Shown: piece by piece, positions 27,458 to 37,392 of the stretch
How positions within the stretch are numbered: the stretch's first letter is position 1
Layout: each line of letters begins with the position of its first letter
Source: Francisella frigiditurris
Lineage (GTDB): Bacteria; Pseudomonadota; Gammaproteobacteria; Francisellales; Francisellaceae
Assembly: GCF_001880225.1 (NCBI RefSeq)
Contig: NZ_CP009654.1
Span: forward strand, 1,548,501 to 1,612,500
DNA: 64,000 nucleotides
Reading direction: 5' to 3'
Position numbers and translations under genes: made by a program
The notes under the pieces: generated by a model
Databases searched by the model: none
Seen by the model: only the letters and a program-made list of their open reading frames with translations
What the model was told of the DNA's origin: nothing

Positions 27458-29215
27458 CTAAACAACTTCTCTTTGTATGATTTTAGGAGTTATAAATATT
27501 AATAGCTCTTTATCCAAATTTTCAATATGAGTGTTACTAAACAAATACCCTAAATATGGAATATCTCCTAATAAAGGCACCTTAAGTTGAGTTTCTCTCT
27601 CCTCTTTATCATATATACCACCTATAACTATTGTTTGACCATCTTGAGCCATAATTTTTGTAGTAATCTCCCTTTTTTCAATTGGTGGTGGCTGACCCTC
27701 TTTTCCCGGCAACACAGAGTTTTTAGTAACTAAAAGCTCCATTATCATATATCCATCAGGGGCTATCTGTGGAGTCACCTGTAACTCTAAAACAGCTTCT
27801 TGAAAGGCAACTGATGCGGCTCCTGAAGCAGTACTTTGATTATATGGAACATCTGTACCTTGTTTAATAAAAGCCGTCTCATTATTTGAAACAATTAGGT
27901 GTGGAGATGAAACTAGATTTGCATTTCCTTCTGTTTCTTGAGCTTTTATTTCCATACCAATATAAACACCATTTCCAACTGTACCCCCAAATTTACCATA
28001 AACCATATCTCCTGTTGCAGGATCAGTTGGTGGGGTAAAAGTATTTATCTGAAAGTTAAATGAATCTCCAGGACCTCTTATTTCATAATTAAAAGCTAAG
28101 TCTAATGATGCGGTTCTACTAACCTCAACTATTCTAGCCTCAACAAGTACTTGATCATTCGGGACATCTATTTCTTTAATTACTTCTTTTATTTTAGGAA
28201 TATTTGCTTCGGTATCAGTGACAATTAAAGTATTAGTTCTAACATCAGAAGTTATACTTCCTCTAGAAGACATTATTCCTCCATTTTGATTAGCCATAGA
28301 AGTAATAACAGTTTGTGCAGAAGTAGCTGTTGTATAGTTTAATGGTATAAACTCAGTTATCAAAACTGCATTATTCTCTAAAGATCTTTTAGTTTGAACC
28401 TCTAGTTGCTCCTGAGCAGCTATTTCTGGGGCTGGTGCCACATATAGAATACTATTCATTTTTTTTGTAGCTAAACCTTTACTCACAAGAATAATATTCA
28501 TAACCTCATTCCAGGGAACATTTTTAAGGTCTATAGATATATTTCCTCTAACACTACTACTAACAACCAAATTCAAACCTGCAAACTCAGCTAAAACCTG
28601 CAATACTGTCTCTATAGGAGTATCTTTAAACGAAACTGTTATTGGTTCATAAATATTAAAGCCTTCAACCCTACTCTTTTGTCTATCAAATTTAAATTCC
28701 AACACATTTGCTTTTCTATTGTCTGAAAATGCTATTCTATCTAAAGAATGTATTTCAAATACTGTTTCACTCTTATTGTTAGGATGAGATATTTTTATTG
28801 AATCTACTATTGTATTAAAGACGGTTGTATTCATGTCACTAATCCAACTATCTGAAATACTAGTATCTTTTAAGGTTATTTTCATAGTATAGCCATCTTT
28901 TGACAGCTCTGTTTTAAAGTTTGAATAACTACCCACTTCAGTATCAAATACTAATCCTAGTACTGCTCCGCCATTTAAACTACGATGGAATTCAATATTC
29001 TTAATATGATATTTAGTATCTCTTTTACTTGTAGTGTTTACATTTGCTTCTCTTCCTACAATACTACTTTCTTTTTCAGTATTTTGTACAGCATCCATAC
29101 TTTGACCACTATCTATATTAGAAGAGATCGTATCAGCAGCAAAAGCATTAAACTCTAAGTTAAAAATAAATATAAATAAAACACTTATAATAAAAAATTT
29201 TTTCTTAAAAAACAT
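27458..29215 (-). CDS. pilQ: Type IV pilus secretin PilQ
   Basis: Outer-membrane secretin through which the type IV pilus passes. It is 585 residues: a signal peptide (1-26), one AMIN-type domain (about 65-180), an STN domain (about 200-270), a NolW-like domain (about 290-355) and the C-terminal secretin domain (about 385-580), ending in the conserved ELLIFITPKII. With a single AMIN domain it is shorter than Pseudomonas or Neisseria PilQ. AAAGGA precedes the ATG, and pilP ends 9 nt upstream. It closes the pilMNOPQ cluster. Confidence 0.94.
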   Translation of the reverse strand: MFFKKKFFIISVLFIFIFNLEFNAFAADTISSNIDSGQSMDAVQNTEKESSIVGREANVNTTSKRDTKYHIKNIEFHRSLNGGAVLGLVFDTEVGSYSNFKTELSKDGYTMKITLKDTSISDSWISDMNTTVFNTIVDSIKISHPNNKSETVFEIHSLDRIAFSDNRKANVLEFKFDRQKSRVEGFNIYEPITVSFKDTPIETVLQVLAEFAGLNLVVSSSVRGNISIDLKNVPWNEVMNIILVSKGLATKKMNSILYVAPAPEIAAQEQLEVQTKRSLENNAVLITEFIPLNYTTATSAQTVITSMANQNGGIMSSRGSITSDVRTNTLIVTDTEANIPKIKEVIKEIDVPNDQVLVEARIVEVSRTASLDLAFNYEIRGPGDSFNFQINTFTPPTDPATGDMVYGKFGGTVGNGVYIGMEIKAQETEGNANLVSSPHLIVSNNETAFIKQGTDVPYNQSTASGAASVAFQEAVLELQVTPQIAPDGYMIMELLVTKNSVLPGKEGQPPPIEKREITTKIMAQDGQTIVIGGIYDKEERETQLKVPLLGDIPYLGYLFSNTHIENLDKELLIFITPKIIQREVV

Positions 29216-29224
29216 TTTTTTCCT

Positions 29225-29824
29225 TTAACGTAAAACAAAGTCAGTTTTCTTCCATGTATTGTTTAAACTATCTTTTTTCCACTCTTGTATAACAATACCA
29301 TCATTACCAATAGATTTAACTATTCCATAACTTTCACCTATTGGATCATTTTCTTTTAAATAGTAAAGTTTAGTATCTTTACTTGATTCTATAACGCCCC
29401 AATCTTTATCTCCCTGATAAACACTCCCCTTAAATCGGAATGAGTTAATTGGGAAATTCTCTAGAAAAGTTTTCTTTTTTTGCATTAATTGCTGCAGCTC
29501 TTCAGGAATAATTTCTTCTTTCTTTTCTATAGCTTGTACGCTATTAATCTCTTTCTTTTGAAAAGGTAGATCATGAGCCAAATCAAAAATATTTCTTATT
29601 TTAGATAACCTTTCGAAAGTTACAATATCAACACCATAATCAGGCATAATTAGCTTTTCTGTACTTTTTAGAGTTTTTTTATTACTTATTATCATATTAT
29701 CTATATCTGTAAACTGACTATTTGTACTAGCATATATTGATACAGCAATATTCATTAAAATAATAAACAAAGAGAATCTTAATATATTTTTTAATTTGAT
29801 ACTAGAAATTACAGCAAAAATCAT
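29225..29824 (-). CDS. pilP: Type IV pilus assembly protein PilP
   Basis: A 199-residue protein placed between pilO and pilQ as in other gammaproteobacteria. It has a hydrophobic N-terminal segment (about 13-32), a disordered linker and a C-terminal beta domain (about 125-199) ending KTDFVLR, the HR-type fold that binds the secretin. The N-terminus lacks a lipobox Cys, whereas typical PilP is an inner-membrane lipoprotein. It is therefore probably anchored by an uncleaved helix or simply exported. Its ATG overlaps the pilO stop by 4 nt. Confidence 0.85.
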   Translation of the reverse strand: MIFAVISSIKLKNILRFSLFIILMNIAVSIYASTNSQFTDIDNMIISNKKTLKSTEKLIMPDYGVDIVTFERLSKIRNIFDLAHDLPFQKKEINSVQAIEKKEEIIPEELQQLMQKKKTFLENFPINSFRFKGSVYQGDKDWGVIESSKDTKLYYLKENDPIGESYGIVKSIGNDGIVIQEWKKDSLNNTWKKTDFVLR

Positions 29825-30411
29825 ACTCCTGTCCTACTATAAGTTCTTAAGTCAAAATTCATTGTCAAGACATTACCATTTCCTTTAGCTATGGTCATAT
29901 TAGTAATAACTACAATTTGATCCATATCTAATAAAGCAACGAAGAGCTTTATCATATTATCAAAAGTCCCGATAACAGTAGCTCTAAAATTAAGTGCATA
30001 TAAATCTAGCTCTTTATCTTTTTCTACACCTATTGGAGATAACTCTGTAATATTAACGCCTGACTTTTTTATATTATCACTAAGGATTGAAAGAAACTCT
30101 GGAACAGAAAGTTTTTCTGGAATAGTTATTCTTTCTTTCTCATTATGCTCTTCTAAGATTTTAACCTCTTTTTCTAGCTCTTTAAGATCTTTTTCCTTTC
30201 TTATCAAAGAAACAATTCTAGCCTTTAAAGCACCTGTCTCTAAATCTGCTTTTTCACCTTCAGTAATAACAGGCGAAACGAACATCATATAAAAGATAAA
30301 CAAAAACATCACAAACAAGATTAAAGTAACTAATAACCTAGCTTTCAATCTCATATAAAGAACTTTTTTAACATATTTATGCGATAGTAAAGAGTTTAAT
30401 TTTTCTATCAT
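29821..30411 (-). CDS. pilO: Type IV pilus inner-membrane protein PilO
   Basis: A 196-residue bitopic protein: a short cytoplasmic tail, one membrane helix (about 26-48), a periplasmic coiled coil (about 60-95) and a ferredoxin-like domain. This is the PilO plan; with PilN it forms the alignment complex that joins the inner-membrane motor to PilP and PilQ. The identity rests on architecture and on its position between pilN and pilP. It begins 4 nt after pilN ends and overlaps pilP by 4 nt. Confidence 0.88.
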   Translation of the reverse strand: MIEKLNSLLSHKYVKKVLYMRLKARLLVTLILFVMFLFIFYMMFVSPVITEGEKADLETGALKARIVSLIRKEKDLKELEKEVKILEEHNEKERITIPEKLSVPEFLSILSDNIKKSGVNITELSPIGVEKDKELDLYALNFRATVIGTFDNMIKLFVALLDMDQIVVITNMTIAKGNGNVLTMNFDLRTYSRTGV

Positions 30412-30415
30412 AATG

Positions 30416-30964
30416 TTAATTTCCTACCATATTAGCTTTCTCAAAATTCAGAGATATAATAAAACTTCTTTGACCTTGTTTTTCTGGTCCCAAATTAGTT
30501 AATTCAGCCTTCTTAAGACCAAAGTTTGTTTCTAAATTTTTAATAAAGTCTGACAATAGTTTTAAATTAAGAACTTGACCAGTCAAAACAACTGATTTTG
30601 TTTTTTCAATATATTTAAGATTTTCAAGATATATTCCATCTGGAATTGCTTGTGATATATTTTCAATACCTAGAAGCATATAATACTGACTTTTCTGTAT
30701 ACGGGCAAAATCATCTGTGGTATCTAGAAGTAAATCTCGACGCTTTTTCATTTCAGAGTATCCAGCTATTTCTTTAGATAACTCCATTACTTTTGATTGC
30801 GCATAATCTTTAGTTTCCAACTTCAAGCTAGTCGGCCAATATGTAATAATAGAAACAACATACATTATAATAAAAGATATTAAAGCTATAAAAGCGACAT
30901 CTATAATCCAGTATAAAACTAGCTGTTTTTGCCATCTTCCTCTAATAAAGTTAATAGATACCAT
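30416..30964 (-). CDS. pilN: Type IV pilus inner-membrane protein PilN
   Basis: A 182-residue protein beginning MVSINFIRG; the short N-terminal tail is the part that binds PilM in the family (usual motif INLLPWR, here degenerate). A membrane helix (about 18-42) is followed by a periplasmic coiled coil and a compact alpha/beta domain with GIYLENLKY. Gene order (2 nt after pilM, 4 nt before pilO) supports the assignment. Confidence 0.87.
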   Translation of the reverse strand: MVSINFIRGRWQKQLVLYWIIDVAFIALISFIIMYVVSIITYWPTSLKLETKDYAQSKVMELSKEIAGYSEMKKRRDLLLDTTDDFARIQKSQYYMLLGIENISQAIPDGIYLENLKYIEKTKSVVLTGQVLNLKLLSDFIKNLETNFGLKKAELTNLGPEKQGQRSFIISLNFEKANMVGN

Positions 30965-30966
30965 AA

Positions 30967-31971
30967 TTACAATTCTTCCCTCATAGCAATAGCTGTTGCC
31001 ATAACATATCTATACGAATCTTTAATTTCATCTTGCGAACTTTTCTTAACAAAAAGAAAAGGATCTAGAAGCTGGCAATCTAACTCAACCAAAGATTTTA
31101 TAGACTCAAAGATGGAGTTAAGTCCTTTTTTTAAACCGAAAATATAAACTTTTTTATCTTGATTATTAAATGTACTTTCAAAAGATTCACCATCAACATC
31201 TAAAGCCAGAAAATCTACAAATCTAAGCAATAATTGAACAACCTCATCCACATAACTAGTATCATTTATTTTCAAATCAAAAATTTGTACTAATTCATAG
31301 TCAATAAGCTCTCCTTTAGAAGAAAAGCAATATAAACATATTTTATCGCCATATAAATCAAGCAATATACTCTCTTTTTTATTTTTAGAAATTTCTTCAA
31401 AATAAAGTTCTTGAACAAAACGAGAAATTGCAAATGTATCAATATCACATACTGCTAAAGTTTTTTTAGCAGCTTTAGATATAGCGTTAATTTTTTCCAT
31501 ATATGATATTTCAGGTATATAATATACTTCAATCTTACTTTCAGAAATAATATGATCAAAATAAGTAAAAGATATCTTATTATATGTTTCTGGATATTTC
31601 TTTTTAAGAAAGTGCTCCTGTATATAATCTGAGACACTAGTTTCTGAAATAATTTCTAAGGCTTTTTTATCACAAACTATATCCTCATAATTAACCATAT
31701 TATCTTTATAAACCAAAAAGCCTAACTTTGTATTTTTAAGCTTATTAAATTTAATAAGGTCGGTTATATAAGTAGCTAAATACTCTGTTGATACATTTCC
31801 TTCAACGTAAGCTTCTTCCGGAAAATCATTAGTTTCAAACGCTATTAACTCATACTCATTATTCTCATGCTTCTTCAATTTAACCGAAGATGCTGAAGCC
31901 AAATCATATTCAATGCCAAGCACAGTTTTTTTTGCTTTTTTTCTCAATTTCTCAAGCCACAAAGATATCAT
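30967..31971 (-). CDS. pilM: Type IV pilus actin-like protein PilM
   Basis: Cytoplasmic actin-like ATPase-fold protein that docks on PilN. I use ATG 31971 (334 residues, MISLWLEKLRKK), because GGGAG lies about 11 nt before it and the resulting N-terminus fits PilM; an in-frame TTG at 31989 would add 6 residues but has no ribosome-binding site. The phosphate-loop region LGIEYDLASASSVKL and a later VYIFGLKKGL segment are diverged from the usual GIDIGSSSVK, so the family call leans on gene order. It is the first gene of the pil cluster. Confidence 0.83.
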   Translation of the reverse strand: MISLWLEKLRKKAKKTVLGIEYDLASASSVKLKKHENNEYELIAFETNDFPEEAYVEGNVSTEYLATYITDLIKFNKLKNTKLGFLVYKDNMVNYEDIVCDKKALEIISETSVSDYIQEHFLKKKYPETYNKISFTYFDHIISESKIEVYYIPEISYMEKINAISKAAKKTLAVCDIDTFAISRFVQELYFEEISKNKKESILLDLYGDKICLYCFSSKGELIDYELVQIFDLKINDTSYVDEVVQLLLRFVDFLALDVDGESFESTFNNQDKKVYIFGLKKGLNSIFESIKSLVELDCQLLDPFLFVKKSSQDEIKDSYRYVMATAIAMREEL

Positions 31972-32031
31972 TGTTTTAACCACTCCCAAACAATTAAATA
32001 AGTTTGCACAAAAACTGCAGCAAAGCTATAT

Positions 32032-32059
32032 AGAATACTTAAAGTTAATAGATATACAA
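32032..32059 (-). promoter_or_regulatory. Candidate promoter for pilMNOPQ
   Basis: On the minus strand, TTGTAT (32054-32059) and TATTCT (32032-32037) are separated by 16 bp. Each matches four of six consensus bases. They lie about 60 nt ahead of the pilM ATG, in the divergent gap to adk. In AT-rich DNA such matches occur by chance, so this is only a candidate. Confidence 0.35.
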
Positions 32060-32122
32060 GTCTGTTTATTCTATAATTAAATAAAAATTAAGTAAACTAT
32101 AATCACCAAAAAAGGATTTAAG

Positions 32123-32779
32123 ATGAAAGTAATATTATTAGGTGCTCCTGGCGCTGGAAAAGGAACTCAAGCAAAAATAATAGAAGAAAAATATAATATA
32201 CCTCACATATCTACAGGAGATATGATTAGAGAAACAATAAAATCAGGATCAAAATTAGGCAATGCACTAAAAGAAATACTTGAAAAGGGACAGTTAGTAT
32301 CTGATGAATTTATTATAAAGATAGTTAAAGAGAGAATAGAAAAGCCCGATTGTAAAAATGGTTTTTTACTTGATGGAGTTCCAAGAACTATTAAGCAAGC
32401 AGAAGAGTTAAATAACTTAAAAGTTGCTATTGATTTTATAATAGAAGTTGAAGTTCCAGATAGCCTACTTATTGAAAGAATAACTGGAAGAAGAATTCAT
32501 CCAACCTCAGGTAGAGCATACCACATAAAATTTAGCCCTCCAAAAATTGAAGGAAAAGATGACTTAACAGGAGAAGATCTAGTTATACGCTCAGACGATA
32601 ATGAAAAAACTGTTAAAGAAAGGCTTGAGGTATATCATAAACAAACATCTAAATTAATAGATTTTTACAAAAACTTTAATCACTCTGAAATAAAGAGTCC
32701 AAAATACCTAAGAATCAATGGTGATCAAGATGTTAAAGAAGTAAGCAAAGAAATATTCACTAAAATCAATAATAGCTAA
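32123..32779 (+). CDS. adk: Adenylate kinase
   Basis: Interconverts AMP plus ATP with two ADP; essential for nucleotide balance. It is 218 residues with the P-loop GAPGAGKGT at 7-15, the AMP-site [15 protein letters not shown] and the long LID with [13 protein letters not shown]. The LID has no four-Cys zinc site, as is normal in Gram-negative enzymes. AAAGGA precedes the ATG. It is divergent from pilM and its end overlaps convergent bamD by 4 nt. Confidence 0.96.
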   Translation: MKVILLGAPGAGKGTQAKIIEEKYNIPHISTGDMIRETIKSGSKLGNALKEILEKGQLVSDEFIIKIVKERIEKPDCKNGFLLDGVPRTIKQAEELNNLKVAIDFIIEVEVPDSLLIERITGRRIHPTSGRAYHIKFSPPKIEGKDDLTGEDLVIRSDDNEKTVKERLEVYHKQTSKLIDFYKNFNHSEIKSPKYLRINGDQDVKEVSKEIFTKINNS

Positions 32780-33588
32780 ATCCAGCCAAACCATTTCTCC
32801 CAGAAATCCTCTCCATCACCGCCCTCTGCGATATCTTTAAGATATTTACTATTCGGATAGTTTGCTTTAAGCACTTCCATATTCATATCTACTTGTTTTT
32901 GTAGACCCAATTTCTTATATGATTTAATAGTAAGTATTAAAGCATCTTCTATTGAAGAGCTCTGAGGATATTTTTTAATAACCTCAGAAGATCTATTTAT
33001 AGCAGCATTAAATGCTCCTCTTTTATAGTAAAAATGAGCAATATTCATATAGTACTTAGCCATAGCATCATTGATATATATCATTCTTCGTTTTGCATCT
33101 GGAACAAAACTTCCATTAGGATCTAAAGCTAAAGCCTTTTCAAAATTATTATACGCATCCGCATAGCCTGAAACATCATGATAGGTCATATCATAAGGAG
33201 CATATGTTTGAAGCAGCCCTCTACCGTTTTCAAATCCAACGACACCAATCATATAGTAAATGTAACCTTTATTTTTACTATATGGATACATCTTGATAAA
33301 TTGCTCAGCCAAGGCTAGTGACATCGTTGCCTCATCATTTTGATAGTAAACATAAACCAAATCAACCATTCCTTGCTCAGCTTGTTTTGTAAATGGATAC
33401 TGTGCAGCTAAAGATTTATAAGATCTAATAGCATCAAAATATTCTTCATTTTGCATCTGCTCATGCGCTTTGGCATAAATGAAATCAGCAGTATACCCAG
33501 TATATACCTGAGGTAATTCTTGATCTTTTTTAGCTCCACAAGATATCAACAAAAGAACACATAAAATATAAAAAAAACTCTTTTTCAC
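32776..33588 (-). CDS. bamD: Outer-membrane assembly lipoprotein BamD
   Basis: Essential lipoprotein of the BAM complex that inserts beta-barrel proteins. Five TPR-like repeats follow a signal peptide with lipobox LISC. I choose GTG 33588 (271 residues, starting [16 protein letters not shown] after the initiator) because AAGGG lies 10 nt upstream and the signal is then ideal; ATG 33609 gives 7 more residues and is the main alternative. A much longer frame from 33687 would overlap divergent rluD and is unlikely. The bamD/rluD divergent pair is conserved in gammaproteobacteria. Confidence 0.9.
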   Translation of the reverse strand: MKKSFFYILCVLLLISCGAKKDQELPQVYTGYTADFIYAKAHEQMQNEEYFDAIRSYKSLAAQYPFTKQAEQGMVDLVYVYYQNDEATMSLALAEQFIKMYPYSKNKGYIYYMIGVVGFENGRGLLQTYAPYDMTYHDVSGYADAYNNFEKALALDPNGSFVPDAKRRMIYINDAMAKYYMNIAHFYYKRGAFNAAINRSSEVIKKYPQSSSIEDALILTIKSYKKLGLQKQVDMNMEVLKANYPNSKYLKDIAEGGDGEDFWEKWFGWI

Positions 33589-33668
33589 AGTAGCATTACC
33601 CTTTATCATAAGCTTTATACTATAATTTCTTTTTAACAGTTTAAGAAAGCAAAATCTATAACTTAACA

Positions 33669-34628
33669 ATGACAGATAATACACCATTAAAAAAAATTCA
33701 TCAAAATATTATACTTAATAACTCTTATGCTGGAAAAAGAATAGATAGTGTTATAACAGACCTTTTACCAGATTTTTCTCGCTCTCAAATACAAAAATGG
33801 ATCAAAGATGGAAATATCAAAATAAATGGCACTATCCAAAAAAATAAATATATTGTTTTAGGCTATGAAACTCTAGACATAAATGTTGAATTAACACCAC
33901 AAAATGAATGGATAGCTGAAAATATTAAGCTTGATATTGTTTATGAAGATGAAGACATCATTATTATTAACAAACATGCTGGAATTGTAGTTCATCCAGG
34001 CGCAGGCAACTCAACAGGCACCATATCAAATGCTTTATTACATCATAATAAAGAATCTGAAAATATTCCAAGAGCAGGTATAGTTCATCGCTTAGACAAA
34101 GATACTACCGGTCTAATGGTTGCTGCTAAAAGCATTCTTGCTTACAATTCACTTATTGAACAATTATCAAATAGAACTGTAAATAGAAAGTACTTAGCTA
34201 TAGTTGAAGGGTTATTAGAATCATCTGGTACTATAGACAAACCAATAGGTAGAAGCTCTTCCAATCGAACAAAAATGGCTATTACTGAAAATGGCAAAGA
34301 AGCTATCACAAACTATACACCTATCGAATTATTTACCTACCACACATTAGTTGAATGTAAACTTGAAACTGGGCGAACACATCAAATAAGAGTCCACATG
34401 AAAAGTATAGGATATCCTCTAGTTGGAGACCAAACCTACAATAATAAATCTAAACGATATCCGAAACTTGATAATCATACCAATAACGCTTTATCTAACT
34501 TAAATAGACAGGCTCTTCATGCTTTTAAACTATCATTCATCCATCCAAAATCAAAAGAAATCATGAATTTCACACAACATCCTCCTTTAGATATGCTAAA
34601 ATTAATAAATATATTAAGACAAAATTAA
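33669..34628 (+). CDS. rluD: Ribosomal large subunit pseudouridine synthase D
   Basis: Makes pseudouridines in helix 69 of 23S rRNA (positions 1911, 1915 and 1917 in E. coli). It is 319 residues: an S4 RNA-binding domain (about 20-80, RSQIQKWIKDGNI), then the catalytic domain with HRLDKDTTGLM around Asp143 and the GRTHQIRVHM motif. It is divergent from bamD, the order usual in gammaproteobacteria. The laccase-like yfiH gene that often follows rluD is absent; a bax-like gene comes 7 nt later instead. Confidence 0.95.
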   Translation: MTDNTPLKKIHQNIILNNSYAGKRIDSVITDLLPDFSRSQIQKWIKDGNIKINGTIQKNKYIVLGYETLDINVELTPQNEWIAENIKLDIVYEDEDIIIINKHAGIVVHPGAGNSTGTISNALLHHNKESENIPRAGIVHRLDKDTTGLMVAAKSILAYNSLIEQLSNRTVNRKYLAIVEGLLESSGTIDKPIGRSSSNRTKMAITENGKEAITNYTPIELFTYHTLVECKLETGRTHQIRVHMKSIGYPLVGDQTYNNKSKRYPKLDNHTNNALSNLNRQALHAFKLSFIHPKSKEIMNFTQHPPLDMLKLINILRQN

Positions 34629-34635
34629 TTAGATA

Positions 34636-35427
34636 ATGAAAAATATAAAAAACTTTTTAATTCCTTTTACTCTAACAGCTGGAGCTCTATTAATATCTTT
34701 TAACACTTATGGCGATTCCAATATTTATCACCTATCAACACAAGCTCCTGAATATACTCATGAAAAACCGGACTTTGCAGCTATGCCAGTTAAAGAAAAA
34801 AAAGAAACTTTTATCAAACTTGCACTAATTGGTATAAATAGTGCTAATAATGAGATATGTGCTGAACGAAAAGAAGTAAAAGATATACAAAAATCTTTAG
34901 ATAAAAATAAAAAAATAAACAATAAGCAAGAGAAAAGATTAAATACTTTTGCTGAATATTATAAAGTTGACTATCAAAACTTATCATCAGAGCAAGTAAT
35001 ACAAAAACTACTTATTAGAATAGATACAGCACCTCAAAGTTTTGTCTTAGCTCAAGCAATATTAGAAAGTGGCTGGGGAACATCTAGATTTGCAACAGAG
35101 TATAATAATTACTTTGGTCTTCATTGCTTTGAAGATGGCTGTGGAGCAAAAGCAGAAAAAGCTGATGTATATATGGAAATATTTAGAACACCTGGTGATA
35201 GTATATTGGGTTACTATTATAGATTAAATACTGGTGGTGCATTTGAAGACTTTAGACAAGTTAGAGCAAAGACAAATGGAAAATCTAATCAGGTTGATGA
35301 TTTACTTAACACATTAAGTAATTATTCTGAATTAAGTGGCGATGAATATAAGCAAAGACTTTTAAGTGTTATAGATTATAATAACTTACGCCAATATGAT
35401 ACTCCAACTTGTGGAAACACTCACTAA
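34636..35427 (+). CDS. bax: Bax-like peptidoglycan glucosaminidase
   Basis: A 263-residue exported protein with a signal peptide (cleavage near residue 26). A charged helical region (about 55-110) is followed by the glucosaminidase fold: LAQAILESGWGTSRFA places the likely catalytic Glu at residue 144, and YNNYFGLHC and GYYYRLNTG complete the family pattern. E. coli Bax belongs to this group, which is thought to cleave peptidoglycan glycan strands. Three Cys in the mature protein (HCFEDGCG, TCGN) may form a disulfide. It starts 7 nt after rluD. Confidence 0.87.
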   Translation: MKNIKNFLIPFTLTAGALLISFNTYGDSNIYHLSTQAPEYTHEKPDFAAMPVKEKKETFIKLALIGINSANNEICAERKEVKDIQKSLDKNKKINNKQEKRLNTFAEYYKVDYQNLSSEQVIQKLLIRIDTAPQSFVLAQAILESGWGTSRFATEYNNYFGLHCFEDGCGAKAEKADVYMEIFRTPGDSILGYYYRLNTGGAFEDFRQVRAKTNGKSNQVDDLLNTLSNYSELSGDEYKQRLLSVIDYNNLRQYDTPTCGNTH

Positions 35428-35505
35428 CTTTCCCTTCTATTCATAAAGTAGAATTAAGCTTCTGTTTTATGTATACTGATTAAAGGTTACTTATTCTAAA
35501 AAAAT

Positions 35506-36603
35506 ATGAAGATAATCATAAAAGAAGGTACTGCTTATTTTAGTGGAGAGTGGACAGTAGAATCATCAGACTATTCTAAACTAAAAAACTCTCTTAAAAA
35601 AAAAATAAAATATATCGATATTAAGGATGTATCTAGAGTCGACACTACTGGTGCATGCTTAATTTTAAAAGCATTAAGTTCTCTTTCCCTAAGTACTAAA
35701 AACTTAATTAACGGAGAAGAGAAAATAAATAATGTCATTTCTCTAACTTCAAAATATTACACTCCAACTTCTGAACTTACGGGTAATGAAGAAAATAATA
35801 TGGCACCTATATTTAACCAAATATATATGCTTGGTAAAAATACAAATAATTTCTTCTCAGAGTTTAAAAAACTCATATCTTTCCTTGGTGCAATTTTCAT
35901 AGGGTACATACATTTTCTTAAACGCCCTCAAAAGGCCTTTTTTTCTATTGTTCTTGATGTCACCTACGATGCTACAATTAAAGCTCTTAGCATTATTGTA
36001 TTATTGTCATTAATAATTGGTTTAGTTTTAACATATTTACCCATGAACCTAATGATGCAATACGGGACTCAAATATTCGTTGTTGATATGTTAGGAATTT
36101 CTTCTTTTAGAGAGTTTGCTCCACTTTTTACAGCCATAATAGTTGCTGGCAGAAGTGGCTCAGCATTTACTTCAGAAATAGGAATAATGAAAGTAAATGA
36201 AGAAATTGATGCTTTGCAAACAATCGGTGAAGACCCTATGCAAAGGCTAATTTTACCAAGAATAACAGCCCTAATGATAAGCTTGCCCGTACTTACAGTA
36301 ATAGCAATGATTGCAAATATTATTGGTGGAATAGCAATTACATATGCATGTGCAGGAATAACTCCTTTAGAGTTTATAGAAAGACTCTTCTCTAATGTAA
36401 GTGCCGGAAACTTTTGGATTGGGCTAGTAAAAACACCTTTTTTTGCTTTAGTTATTGCTGGCATAGGGTGCTTGAGAGGAATTACTGTTAAACGTGACTC
36501 CCAGAGCGTAGGTGCAGCAACAACAGCAAGTGTAGTTTATTCAATTTTCTTAATAATTGTAGTCGATGCTATATTTGCTGTAGCACTAAATGGTATAGCA
36601 TAA
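35506..36603 (+). CDS. mlaE: MlaE-type lipid ABC transporter permease with N-terminal STAS domain
   Basis: A 365-residue protein: a STAS domain (about 1-100) with the DTTGA loop at 46-50, fused to an MlaE permease (about 125-365) of about five to six helices carrying AGRSGSAFTSEIGIMKVNEEIDALQ, the family hallmark. In the E. coli Mla system the STAS protein is separate (MlaB). The complex moves phospholipid or another lipid between membranes. The gene is the first of a four-gene operon permease, ATPase, MCE protein, auxiliary protein; only 12 nt separate it from the ATPase start. Confidence 0.92.
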   Translation: MKIIIKEGTAYFSGEWTVESSDYSKLKNSLKKKIKYIDIKDVSRVDTTGACLILKALSSLSLSTKNLINGEEKINNVISLTSKYYTPTSELTGNEENNMAPIFNQIYMLGKNTNNFFSEFKKLISFLGAIFIGYIHFLKRPQKAFFSIVLDVTYDATIKALSIIVLLSLIIGLVLTYLPMNLMMQYGTQIFVVDMLGISSFREFAPLFTAIIVAGRSGSAFTSEIGIMKVNEEIDALQTIGEDPMQRLILPRITALMISLPVLTVIAMIANIIGGIAITYACAGITPLEFIERLFSNVSAGNFWIGLVKTPFFALVIAGIGCLRGITVKRDSQSVGAATTASVVYSIFLIIVVDAIFAVALNGIA

Positions 36604-36615
36604 GGATCTTTGAAC

Positions 36616-37377
36616 ATGGCAAATAACAATATTATTGAAGTTCGCGGATTAGGAACAAAATTTGGTAGACAATGGATACATAAAGACCTTGACTTAAATA
36701 TTCCTGAAAAAAGAATCAGCTGTATCATTGGTGCTAGCGGATGTGGTAAAACTACTCTTATGAGAGAGATATTAATGCTTCAACCAATCCAAGAAGGTAA
36801 AATATACCTACAAGGTCAAGAAATATCACAACTTGCTGATAATCCTATAAAAAGACGTGCAATATCTGGATCTATGGGAATGATGTTTCAGCATTGTGCT
36901 CTATTTAGCTCAATAACAAACCTACAAAATGTTATGTTTCCTCTAAGACAACATACAAAACTCCCTACAGATATTTTAGAAGAAATTTCTAGAGTCAAAT
37001 TAAAAATGGTTGGCCTACATGAAAGCGCTTTTAACAAGTATCCATCAGAAGTTAGTGGAGGCATGCTTAAAAGAGTTGCTCTAGCTAGAACAATAGCTCT
37101 AGATCCTAAAATTATTTTTTTAGATGAGCCTAATGCAGGCTTAGACCCCTACTCTGCAAAATCAATGGATAATTTAATACTATACTTAAAAGAAGAGCTA
37201 GGAATGTCAGTAGTAATGATTACTCATGATCTAAATACTATATGGAACATTGTTGACGATATTATATATATGGATGAGAAAAAAATTATGATTCATGATA
37301 CAGTTGAATATGTTGCTAAACAAACTCAGTATGAAAGCATTCAAAAATTCTTTCATTCGCATGAGCAACATCAATAA
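36616..37377 (+). CDS. mlaF: MlaF-type lipid ABC transporter ATPase
   Basis: ATPase of the lipid transporter, 253 residues from ATG 36616. AAGGA lies 9 nt before this ATG; an in-frame TTG at 36610 is too close to the same site to be the start. It has Walker A GASGCGKT, a Q-loop MMFQHCALFSS, the SGGMLKRVALART signature, FLDEPNAGLDP as Walker B and MITHDL as the switch His. It contacts the permease through the coupling helix and lies between the permease and MCE genes. Confidence 0.93.
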   Translation: MANNNIIEVRGLGTKFGRQWIHKDLDLNIPEKRISCIIGASGCGKTTLMREILMLQPIQEGKIYLQGQEISQLADNPIKRRAISGSMGMMFQHCALFSSITNLQNVMFPLRQHTKLPTDILEEISRVKLKMVGLHESAFNKYPSEVSGGMLKRVALARTIALDPKIIFLDEPNAGLDPYSAKSMDNLILYLKEELGMSVVMITHDLNTIWNIVDDIIYMDEKKIMIHDTVEYVAKQTQYESIQKFFHSHEQHQ

Positions 37378-37392
37378 AGGAGATAAATACTA

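Noticed and set aside
31972..31989. TTG start extending pilM by 6 residues
   Set aside because: The GGGAG site lies between this codon and the ATG at 31971 and serves the ATG.
36610..36615. TTG start for the MlaF ATPase
   Set aside because: AAGGA is only 3 nt upstream of it but 9 nt upstream of ATG 36616.
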